The translations under genes were made by a program, and so were the position numbers. DNA of 64,000 nucleotides from the NCBI RefSeq assembly GCF_019599145.1, contig NZ_CP080647.1, forward strand, positions 8,804,001 to 8,868,000, given 5' to 3'. The notes beneath the pieces are model-generated. The model made no database searches. It was given only the letters and a program-made list of their open reading frames with translations, and was not told the DNA's origin. This document shows, piece after piece, positions 40,900-47,677 of this stretch; the first letter of the stretch is position 1, and every line of letters starts with the position of its first letter. This stretch comes from Streptomyces akebiae. GTDB taxonomy: Bacteria; Actinomycetota; Actinomycetes; Streptomycetales; Streptomycetaceae.

Positions 40900-41982
40900 C
40901 AGCTGGGTGCCCAGCACCACATGGTCGTCGCCGCCCAGGCGTTCCTCGCGCTCCAGCGCCAACCGGACCGCCGTGCGCCCCAGATCCTCGTACGGCACCC
41001 GCACCGTGGTCAGCGCGGGGGAGAGGTCGGCGGCGAACGGGACGTCGTCGAAGCCGATCAGGGAGACGTCGCCCGGGACGTCGAGCCCGGCCTCGCGCAG
41101 CGCGGCGAGCGCGCCCGTGGCCACCATGTCGGTGCCCGCGAAGACCGCCGTGAAGTCGAGACCGGCCGCCAGCGCCTCCCGGGTGCGCTGGTAACCCGAG
41201 ACCCGGGTGTACGGGCCGGGCAGCTCCAACTCCTCGGCGTGCTCGACGCCGTGGGCGCGCAGGGCGTGCAGGAAGCCGTCCCGGCGCTGGTCGGCCGTGC
41301 TGAGCCCGGGGTCGCCGCCCAGGAAGAGGACGCGCCGGTGCCCGGCGGTCAGGAGGTGGTCGGTGGCCTGGAAGGCGCCGCCCCGGTTGTCGTACTGCAC
41401 CACCGTGACCGGCAGGGAGCCGGGCAGCGGCGGACGGCCCACCAGCACCAGCCGGGAGCCCGCCGCGTCCAGCGCCGTCGCGTACTCGGCCATCCGCCTC
41501 CGGTACGCCTCGTCCTGCCGGGCGCCGCCGACGAGGAGGACGGCCGCCGCGTGCTGCTCGCGCATCAGCTGCACCAGGTCGTCCTCGCGGGCCGAGTCGT
41601 CGTGCGTGGCGCACACCAGGCTCAGTCGGCCCCGGTCGGCGGCCGCCTGCTCCACCCCCGCCGCGACATGGGCGAGGGAGGGGCCGGTGATGTCCTTGAT
41701 GACCAGGGCGACCGGGCCGGCGACGCGGCCGGAGAGCGCCTTGGCGTGCACGTTCACCACATAGTGCAGTGACTCGACCGCCGCCATGACCCGGGCCCTG
41801 GTCTCCGTGGAGACCGGGTAGTTCCCGGCGAGTGTGCGGGAAACGGTTGCTACGGAGACCCCGGCCCGCGCGGCGACATCCCGAATCGTGCTGGGCCGCT
41901 CCCCGCCCGAGGCGCTGCTCCGTCGACGCCTGGTACCGCCGGATTCGGTGCTGCTCCGGCGACCGTTTTCATTGACCGTCAC
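40867..41982 (-). CDS. LacI-family regulator
   Basis: 371 residues. Basic, Ser-rich N terminus, then the LacI helix-turn-helix (TIRDVAARAGVSVATVSRTLAGNYPVS, about residues 31-57) and a sugar-binding-protein-like core (VALVIKDITGPSLAHVAAGVEQ; VLFLGGDPGLSTADQRRDGF; DVSLIGFDDVPFA). The GTG start at 41982 has no ribosome site but TAACGT lies six bases upstream, suggesting a leaderless message. A LacI-type palindrome is 68 bases before the start. Its 3' end has been tandemly duplicated. It may control the secreted protein downstream, or only itself. Confidence 0.92.
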   Translation of the reverse strand: MTVNENGRRSSTESGGTRRRRSSASGGERPSTIRDVAARAGVSVATVSRTLAGNYPVSTETRARVMAAVESLHYVVNVHAKALSGRVAGPVALVIKDITGPSLAHVAAGVEQAAADRGRLSLVCATHDDSAREDDLVQLMREQHAAAVLLVGGARQDEAYRRRMAEYATALDAAGSRLVLVGRPPLPGSLPVTVVQYDNRGGAFQATDHLLTAGHRRVLFLGGDPGLSTADQRRDGFLHALRAHGVEHAEELELPGPYTRVSGYQRTREALAAGLDFTAVFAGTDMVATGALAALREAGLDVPGDVSLIGFDDVPFAADLSPALTTVRVPYEDLGRTAVRLALEREERLGGDDHVVLGTQLVIRQSVRTLS

Positions 41983-42049
41983 GGTTCGACGTTACTGCAT
42001 GGAAGCCTGAGGGCGGCGCGCGGTTGCGGAACTGAGGCCCCGAGAAGGG

Positions 42050-42061
42050 GTAAGCGTTTAC
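42050..42061. promoter_or_regulatory. LacI-type operator palindrome
   Basis: GTAAGCGTTTAC, a near-perfect 12-base palindrome with a central CG, flanked by GGGG and TCCCC. Its position upstream of lacI suggests autoregulation. Confidence 0.6.
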
Positions 42062-42082
42062 TCCCCTCCTTCGGAACTCCGG

Positions 42083-42493
42083 TCAGTGCGATGCGTCGCC
42101 CGCCGGGACGGTGGCGGGCGCGGCGACCGTGATGTCGGGGCCAGTGGCGGATCCGGGTACGGCGGGTCCGGGTCCGGGTGCGGCGGGGAGCGAGGCCGGG
42201 GCGCGCCGGCGGCCCGCCAGGCGGCAGCCGAGGCAGTCGACGTGGCCGCCGCGCGCGGAGCGGTCGCGGACTCGGAGGCTCCACTGGTCGCGGGGGCGGG
42301 GGCCCGGAGGCTTGCCCCAGCCGACGAGGTGCAGGACCCAGGTGACGACGAGTGCCGCGACCGAGACGACGGCGCCGAGGGCGAACCCGGGGGTCCAGCC
42401 ACAGACGCCCAACCCGAGCGCGGTCGCCCCCACGGCGCCGACGGCGGTGCCCGTCCAGCCGGCGACGGTGTGTCCCTCGTCGTAGAGACTCAT
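42083..42493 (-). CDS. HGxxPAAW-like small membrane protein
   Basis: 136 residues; ATG at 42493 with GGGGAG upstream. The N terminus DEGHTVAGWTG is a variant of the HGxxPAAW motif of short actinobacterial membrane proteins that usually follow trp biosynthetic genes. Two hydrophobic helices (VGAVGATALGLGVCGW; GFALGAVVSVAALVVTWVLHLVGW) and a Pro/Ala-rich tail with a CLGC motif. No trp genes are near. Divergent from the MarR gene. Confidence 0.78.
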   Translation of the reverse strand: MSLYDEGHTVAGWTGTAVGAVGATALGLGVCGWTPGFALGAVVSVAALVVTWVLHLVGWGKPPGPRPRDQWSLRVRDRSARGGHVDCLGCRLAGRRRAPASLPAAPGPGPAVPGSATGPDITVAAPATVPAGDASH

Positions 42494-42557
42494 GGTGTCC
42501 GCTCCCCTCGCGCGCCGGGGCGCACCACCGCATGCCGCGGCCACGCCCAGGACGCCG

Positions 42558-42569
42558 TAAGATGTCTTA
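42558..42569. promoter_or_regulatory. palindrome in the MarR intergenic region
   Basis: TAAGATGTCTTA (arms TAAGA/TCTTA) lies 39 bases before the MarR start and 65 bases before the divergent membrane-protein start; a candidate MarR operator. Confidence 0.55.
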
Positions 42570-42607
42570 GCGAGTAAGGAATTTAGCCCGCGCCGGAGGC
42601 AATTTCA

Positions 42608-43069
42608 ATGGAGGCCGAACGCCGCCCCACCGTCCCTGACGCGATCGGTGCCATGGACGGCCTGATTGCGACGATGATCGTCGGCCAGCAGGAGTTCGCC
42701 CGGAACCTCGGGCTGAGCGTCACCGACCTCGTCTGCTTCGCGTACGTCCTGGAGGCCGGGGACGCCCCGGTCACCGCCGGTGATCTGGCAACGCGCGCAC
42801 ATGTCACCACGGGGGCGGTGACCGGTGTCCTCAACCGTCTGGAGCGCGGCGGCTTCGTGACCCGGCAGCCCGACCCGGCCGACCGGCGCCGGGTCCGCGT
42901 CGTCGCGGTGCCGGACGCCGCCGAGCGGGTGGTGGCCGTCTACGGTCCGTTCTACGCGCGCCTGGCCGAACTCTTCGCCCGCTACTCGCCGGACGAACTG
43001 GCCCTGCTCGTCGACTGGTTCACGCGCGCGGGCGAGCTGGCGCGGGGGTATCTGGACGAGTCCTGTTAG
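42608..43069 (+). CDS. MarR-family regulator
   Basis: 153 residues; ATG at 42608 with GGAGG eight bases upstream. Winged helix: VTAGDLATRAHVTTGAVTGVLNRLERGGFVTRQPDPADRRRVRVV (about 57-100), the full MarR signature. It probably represses itself and the divergent membrane-protein gene through the TAAGA/TCTTA palindrome; the ligand is unknown. Confidence 0.92.
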   Translation: MEAERRPTVPDAIGAMDGLIATMIVGQQEFARNLGLSVTDLVCFAYVLEAGDAPVTAGDLATRAHVTTGAVTGVLNRLERGGFVTRQPDPADRRRVRVVAVPDAAERVVAVYGPFYARLAELFARYSPDELALLVDWFTRAGELARGYLDESC

Positions 43070-43218
43070 CTTCCCCGTTCCGCTTCGCGTGGCCGAGTTG
43101 ATCGGATCGTGGCGGAGCGGTGGTCTCGGTGGCTCGTGGCCGGGTGGGCGTGGCTGGGCCCCGATGCGCCGGTGGGGTTCTCCGCGAGCGCGAGCGGCTT
43201 AAGCAGCTGTCCGGCCGA

Positions 43219-43749
43219 TCAGGTACGGAGCCAGGTGGTGAGGGCTGCGGCGGTGACGGTGCCCAGGAAGACGTAGCCGCGCTTGTCGTAGCGGGTGGCC
43301 ACTGCTCCGGCGTGCTTGAGCCGACTGATCGCCCGTTCGACGGTTTTGCGCTTCTTGTGCCGCTCTTCGTCGAAGCCCGGTGGCCGCTCGCCGTGTGCCC
43401 CTTTGCGCAGGCGGGCTGCCTGGTTGTCAGTCTTCTCCGGGATCGTGTGCCGGAGACCCCGGCGACGCAGGTACTCGCGGCAGGGGCCGTTGCCGTACGC
43501 CTTGTCAGCCGGGAGGCTGTCAGGCTTCTTCCGCGGCCTGCCCGGCCCGATCCGCGGGACGCGGTTCTTCTCCAACACCGGCTCGAACTGTGTGCAGTCC
43601 GCCCGCTGTCCCGGTGTGATGATCAGAGACAGCGGGCGGCAGCGGCCGTCCGCACTCAGGTGGAGCTTGGTCGTGAACCCGCCTCGCGAGCGGCCCAAGC
43701 CCTCACCTCCTGCACCACCTCCACCAGGCGGGCGACGAGGCCCCGCCAC
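43219..43749 (-). CDS. IS5-family transposase, C-terminal frame (OrfB)
   Basis: 176 residues as read from an internal GTG. DDE domain half: LGRSRGGFTTKLHLSADGRCRPLSLIITPGQRADC, SLPADKAYGNGPCREYLRRRG (second Asp) and HKKRKTVERAISRLKHAGAVATRYDK (catalytic Glu). It should normally be made as a fusion with OrfA by -1 frameshifting. The frame is open upstream of the GTG to the slippery run at 43780-43789. The stop codon lies in the left terminal repeat. Confidence 0.85.
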   Translation of the reverse strand: MAGPRRPPGGGGAGGEGLGRSRGGFTTKLHLSADGRCRPLSLIITPGQRADCTQFEPVLEKNRVPRIGPGRPRKKPDSLPADKAYGNGPCREYLRRRGLRHTIPEKTDNQAARLRKGAHGERPPGFDEERHKKRKTVERAISRLKHAGAVATRYDKRGYVFLGTVTAAALTTWLRT

Positions 43750-44156
43750 GGTGTTTCGCCCTGCTGTTCTGCCGCTGCGCCCCCCCTTTGATGCGGGGCC
43801 GACGGCGGGTCGGTGCGGGCGTCGGCGGCGTGCTCATGTGCACGCACGACGGTGGAGCCGACCGAGATGTCCCAGTCGATCTCTCCGGCCGCGTCGGCCT
43901 CAGCCTGGACCTGCCGGAGCAGGCGTTCCCAGGTTCCGTCGGCCGACCACAGGCGGTGGCGTTCATAGACCGTCTTCCATGGGCCGAACCGTTCGGGCAG
44001 GTTGCGCCACTGAACGCCGGTCCGCACCCGGTGCAGAATCCCGTCGATCACCTGCCGGTGATCCCGCCACCTGCCGCAACGCCCGTTGCTGACCGGTAGG
44101 AAGGGTCGAAGCCGTTCCCACTCGGCATCCTTCAGGTCACCCCGCCCCATGTCCAC
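43656..44156 (-). CDS. IS5-family transposase, N-terminal frame (OrfA)
   Basis: 166 residues. Starts MDMGRGDLKDAEWERLRPFLP and contains GVQWRNLPERFGPWKTVYERH, then IDWDISVGSTVVRAHEHAA with the first catalytic Asp: the DUF4096 plus DDE start of IS5 transposases. A run AAAGGGGGGG (minus strand, 43789-43780) is a typical -1 slippery site and lies before the two frames part. After that site the OrfA frame is out of phase and loses family resemblance. Confidence 0.85.
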   Translation of the reverse strand: MDMGRGDLKDAEWERLRPFLPVSNGRCGRWRDHRQVIDGILHRVRTGVQWRNLPERFGPWKTVYERHRLWSADGTWERLLRQVQAEADAAGEIDWDISVGSTVVRAHEHAADARTDPPSAPHQRGGAAAEQQGETPWRGLVARLVEVVQEVRAWAAREAGSRPSST

Positions 44157-44233
44157 GTGAACGAGTCGGCAATGGAGTAGTCACATGATCAGCTGAACAG
44201 CAGCAACCCTTGCTGGCCTCGGCCACCGCGTGG

Positions 44234-44869
44234 TCATCGGTTTGAACGGCTGACAGCGGCAGGTGTGCGGCCCGCAAGCCAAACCGCGATCCGCTCCTTG
44301 AACGCGCGGTTGACGTAGGGACTGTCGTGAAAAGTGATCCGTTCCAGGTACTGCAGGATGTTCTCCGAGCGGTCCGGGTGGCGTACCGCGACCACGTCGA
44401 CGCCGATCTCGCCCGTCGAGGCAATGACGTACACGCTGCCGTCGAGAGCCATCATGGCGAAGCCCGGGTGGCCCGCGTGTATGCCGAGGAACGCCGATGC
44501 CGCGCCCCGGCCCATGATGTCCCAGTGGTCCAGGAGCCGGACCCGGGTCCAGAGCGTCGGTGCGGCGCTGTCGCTGTGCAGGTTCTGCAGGGCGGCCCGG
44601 TGCGTGCGGGTGCCCTGTGGAAGCTGGACGAGGAACTCACGCCGGTCATCGAGAAGACCCGAGGAGACGGCGAGGTCGTACCAGTCCTCATTCAGCCGCT
44701 CGACGAGCCGTGGGGTGTCGTACCGGTGGGAGAAGCCGCCGGCCATGTCCTCGGCACGATATCCGGCGACGAACGGCATCGTGCCGTCCGGAACGGCGTC
44801 CGGGATCACCTCGAGGCCGGCCCGCCGCAGCGGCCGGTACACCTTGCGGTCGCGCTCCTGGGTACCCAC
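44234..44869 (-). CDS. unknown protein, possibly SUKH-4-like immunity fold
   Basis: 211 residues. GTG at 44869 with no ribosome site; TAAAAT lies eight bases upstream, so a leaderless transcript is likely. Sequence features: FVAGYRAEDMAGGFSHRYD, FLVQLPQG, HWDIMGRGAASAFLGIHAG, FAMMALDGSVYVIASTGEIGVDVVAVRH and a C-terminal FKERIAVWLAGR. The pattern of a conserved Gly-Asp-Gly beta turn after a hydrophobic strand is reminiscent of SUKH-4 immunity proteins, but the match is weak. It lies between the IS and the IS relics with no toxin gene visible, so it may be an orphan antitoxin or a passenger. Confidence 0.6.
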   Translation of the reverse strand: MGTQERDRKVYRPLRRAGLEVIPDAVPDGTMPFVAGYRAEDMAGGFSHRYDTPRLVERLNEDWYDLAVSSGLLDDRREFLVQLPQGTRTHRAALQNLHSDSAAPTLWTRVRLLDHWDIMGRGAASAFLGIHAGHPGFAMMALDGSVYVIASTGEIGVDVVAVRHPDRSENILQYLERITFHDSPYVNRAFKERIAVWLAGRTPAAVSRSNR

Positions 44870-44979
44870 CGGTCGCTATTTTACAAGGCCGGCGCGCCAA
44901 GAATCCCAGGCCCGGCGCTTCCCGGTTTCCCGACCTCCCGACCTCCCGACGGATCGGACCGTTGCCCGTATCGACCGCG

Positions 44980-44994
44980 TGATCGGCCGGACAG
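44980..44994. repeat. solo copy of the IS end
   Basis: TGATCGGCCGGACAG is the exact inverted complement of 43207-43221, the left end of the IS. It is a better match to that end (15 of 15) than the right terminal repeat at 44183-44201. Confidence 0.7.
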
Positions 44995-44997
44995 GCC

Positions 44998-45345
44998 CTA
45001 CCTGGCTAGGTGGGATGGGACAGGAATGCGGATGGGGGTGTCGTGGCGGTGGGCGGTGATCTGGGCCCGGGGCCTGCTCGTGGACGGTGACGTGGTCGGC
45101 GGCGTCGACGGCCCCGGCGTTGCCCGGTCGTATGTCCGGCAGCGCCCTGGGGTCGATGCGGGCCGGCAGCCGCCAGGCGGTCGTGGCGGGGGCCACCGGG
45201 CCGAACGCCTTGGCCTGGTCGCCCAGTAGAGCCAGGTCGGCGATGGCCTCGCCGTCGTCGGCGGGCATCACTGCGGGGTCGTCGGTGATCCTGCCTGGAA
45301 CAGGTCCGGTCTCGCGTGGCCTGAGTGGTCGGAGTGGCCTGAGTG
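44998..45345 (-). pseudogene. IS1380-family transposase relic
   Basis: The minus-strand translation contains DDGEAIADLALLGDQAKAF, GPVAPATTAWRLPARIDP, then RPGNAGAVDAADHV and, after a frame change, QITAHRHDTPIRIPV ending at a stop at 44998. These segments match the order of conserved blocks in IS1380 transposases, but the block with the first catalytic Asp between IDP and RPGNAG is missing and the C-terminal half is gone. No intact start is present. Confidence 0.65.
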
Positions 45346-45779
45346 AGGCGGAGTGCGCGGCGGTCGGGCGCCGGAGGCCTCAGTGCCGATCGTCCAGCAG
45401 CCGTATCCGGGTGAAACGGCGAGGCTACGGCAGTTGTAGATCCAGATGTTTCAACCCTCCACCCGGCGAAGGCAATCGACCCTGGCGCAGGCGCGGCCGC
45501 CACCGGCCCGCTCGCGCAGACCGCCGTGCTCGCGCTCCGGGGTCCCGTACCGGAGCCGTGGGGACGTACTGGCCTTCCTCGACGTGCTCCGGGCCCAGGC
45601 GCCCTTGGCGACCTCCGAGGTCTTCGTTCGGGCGGTGCGTGCGCCGGCCGAGGCGTGGGTGTCCGGGACGCTGGTTCACCGCAGCCGAGCGCGACACGGT
45701 CGGCGAGGCCGCGGTCCGGGCGCCTCTTCGGTGCCGACCGCGCGCGAAGGGTTGACGTGTACGGGGCGAGATGGGTTCA
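45346..45779. other. gene-poor stretch before the mannanase
   Basis: Together with the relic at 44998-45345 this leaves about 1 kb between the orphan gene and the mannanase without a supported intact gene. Several frames are open here, but their translations have the arginine/proline-rich look of non-coding GC-rich DNA and none has a recognisable domain. Confidence 0.5.
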
Positions 45780-45793
45780 TGGGAGCGCTCCCA
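45780..45793. promoter_or_regulatory. perfect CebR box
   Basis: TGGGAGCGCTCCCA, the 14-base palindrome bound by the cellobiose/cellotriose-responsive LacI-type repressor CebR in Streptomyces. It lies 75 bases before the mannanase start codon, where it would block transcription until cello-oligosaccharide is present. Confidence 0.88.
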
Positions 45794-45867
45794 TACCTCT
45801 GGGCCGTGACACCCCCACACCTTTCGATGCCTGACCTTCTCGGCGCCCACCCCCACCTGGAGTCGCA

Positions 45868-47571
45868 GTGAGAACTGGACGAAGCACGCGGAGAACAAGC
45901 CCACGGGGAATCTCCCCGCAGCGAAGCAACCCCCTGAGCACCCTCCTGACCGGCCTCGCGAGCCTGGTCGCGCTCACCCTGCTCAGCGTCCTCGCCCCGG
46001 CCGTCGCCCTGGCCCGGTCGGCCCCCGACATCCGGGCCACCGGCCTGCACATCAGCGACGGCCGGCTGCTGGAGGCGGGCGGCAACGATTTCGTGATGCG
46101 CGGCGTCAACCACGCCCACACCTGGTACCCGGGCGAGACGCAGTCGCTGGCCGACATCAAGGCGCTCGGCGCCAACACCGTCCGCGTCGTCCTCTCGGAC
46201 GGGCACCGCTGGACCGAGAACAGCCCCGCCGACGTGGCGAACGTCGTCGCCCAGTGCAAGGCCAACCGGCTCATCTGTGTCCTGGAGGTGCACGACACGA
46301 CCGGATACGGCGAGGAGGCCGCCGCCGGCACACTCGACCACGCCGCCGACTACTGGATCGGCCTCAAGGACGTCCTCGTCGGCGAGGAGGACTACGTCAT
46401 CGTCAACATCGGCAACGAGCCCTGGGGCAACACCGACCCCGCGGGCTGGACCGCCCCCACCAAGGCCGCCGTGCAGAAGCTGCGGGCCGCCGGCTTCGAG
46501 CACACGATCATGGTGGACGCGCCGAACTGGGGCCAGGACTGGCAGGGCGTCATGCGCGCCAACGCCCAGTCCGTGTACGACGCCGACCCCACCGGCAACC
46601 TGATCTTCTCGATCCACATGTACAGCGTCTTCGACACGGCCGCCGAGATCACCGACTACCTCGGCGCCTTCGTGAACGCCGGACTGCCCCTTCTCATCGG
46701 CGAGTTCGGCGGGCCCGCCGACCAGTGGGGCGACCCGGACGAGGACACCATGATGGCCGCCGCCGAGCAGCTCGACCTCGGTTACCTGGCCTGGTCCTGG
46801 AGCGGCAACACCGATCCGATCCTCGACCTGTCGATCGACTTCGACCCGACGCGGCTCAGCGCCTGGGGCCAGCGCATCTTCAACGGCGCCAACGGCATCG
46901 CGCAGACGGCCGAGGAGGCCACCGTCTTCGGCGGCGGCACCCCGGGCGACACCCAGGCGCCGAGCACCCCCGGCACCCCGGCCGCCTCGGCGGTGACGGC
47001 GACCTCGGCCACGCTCTCCTGGACGGCCGCCACCGACAACGTCGGGGTCACCGGCTACGACGTCGTCCGGGTCAGCGGCTCCACGGAGACCAAGGTCGCG
47101 GCCTCCACCACCAACTCCGCCACCCTGACCGGCCTCACCGCCGACACGGCGTACACCTTCGCCGTCTACGCCCGTGACGCCGCCGGGAACCGGTCGGCCC
47201 GCTCGGCGACCGTGAACGTCACGACGGACGAGGGCGGCGGCACACCCGCCGGGAACTGCTCCGTGACCTACCGGGCCACCAACGAGTGGCAGGGCGGCTT
47301 CCAGGGCGAGATCGTCATCCGCAACACCGGCACCACCGCCGTCAGCGGCTGGACCCTGGCCTTCGCCTTCGCCGACGGCCAGACGATCACCAACATGTGG
47401 GGCGGGACCGCCACTCAGAGCGGCGGTTCGGTGAGCGTGAAGCCCGCCTCCTACACGTCCACCATCCCGGCCGCGGGGTCCGTGACGGTCGGGTTCATCG
47501 GGAGCAAGGGCGCCGGCAACACCGCGCCGACGGCCTTCACGCTCAACGGGGCGAGCTGCGCGAGCAGTTGA
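45868..47571 (+). CDS. secreted endo-1,4-beta-mannanase (GH5) with Fn3 and CBM2 domains
   Basis: 567 residues; GTG at 45868 with TGGAG eight bases upstream. Signal peptide about 1-50. GH5 domain (about 55-350) resembles Streptomyces ManA mannanases (VMRGVNHAHTWYP, ANTVRVVLSDGHRW), with acid/base E184 in NIGNEPWGN and nucleophile E279 in LIGEFGGP. A fibronectin type III domain (about 365-452) and a cellulose-binding CBM2 (about 460-567, CSVTYRATNEWQGGFQGEI) follow. It hydrolyses mannan backbones in plant walls while tethered to cellulose, which explains control by a cellobiose sensor. Confidence 0.93.
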   Translation: MRTGRSTRRTSPRGISPQRSNPLSTLLTGLASLVALTLLSVLAPAVALARSAPDIRATGLHISDGRLLEAGGNDFVMRGVNHAHTWYPGETQSLADIKALGANTVRVVLSDGHRWTENSPADVANVVAQCKANRLICVLEVHDTTGYGEEAAAGTLDHAADYWIGLKDVLVGEEDYVIVNIGNEPWGNTDPAGWTAPTKAAVQKLRAAGFEHTIMVDAPNWGQDWQGVMRANAQSVYDADPTGNLIFSIHMYSVFDTAAEITDYLGAFVNAGLPLLIGEFGGPADQWGDPDEDTMMAAAEQLDLGYLAWSWSGNTDPILDLSIDFDPTRLSAWGQRIFNGANGIAQTAEEATVFGGGTPGDTQAPSTPGTPAASAVTATSATLSWTAATDNVGVTGYDVVRVSGSTETKVAASTTNSATLTGLTADTAYTFAVYARDAAGNRSARSATVNVTTDEGGGTPAGNCSVTYRATNEWQGGFQGEIVIRNTGTTAVSGWTLAFAFADGQTITNMWGGTATQSGGSVSVKPASYTSTIPAAGSVTVGFIGSKGAGNTAPTAFTLNGASCASS

Positions 47572-47637
47572 CCCGCCCGGTGAGGTGACCGATTCTCGCG
47601 GGGCGCCGGTTCCTGCCAGGTGGCCGCTCCTCGCGAG

Positions 47638-47676
47638 GTGACCGGCGGGGGCCTGCTCGCGGCCCCCGCCGGTCAC
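47638..47676. terminator. very strong bidirectional terminator
   Basis: GTGACCGGCGGGGGCC (47638-47653) and GGCCCCCGCCGGTCAC (47661-47676) form a perfect 16-bp stem with a 7-base loop between the convergent mannanase and GH30 genes. Confidence 0.9.
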
Positions 47677-47677
47677 A

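Larger units (their letters stand above)
43206..44201 (-). mobile_element. IS5-family insertion sequence, 996 bp
   Basis: Ends: GCTGTCCGGCCGATCAGGT at 43206-43224 and, inverted, GCTGTTCAGCTGATCATGT at 44201-44183, agreeing at 15 of 19 positions. AGCA occurs directly outside both ends (43202-43205 and 44202-44205), a candidate target duplication. It contains two overlapping transposase frames on the minus strand. The element lies between the MarR gene and an orphan gene. Confidence 0.75.

Noticed and set aside
43120..43791. Plus-strand frame across the IS
   Set aside because: It is antisense to the transposase and spans the IS boundary.
45425..45904. Minus-strand and plus-strand open frames before the mannanase
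   Set aside because: They overlap each other and the CebR box, lack ribosome sites and have non-coding composition.
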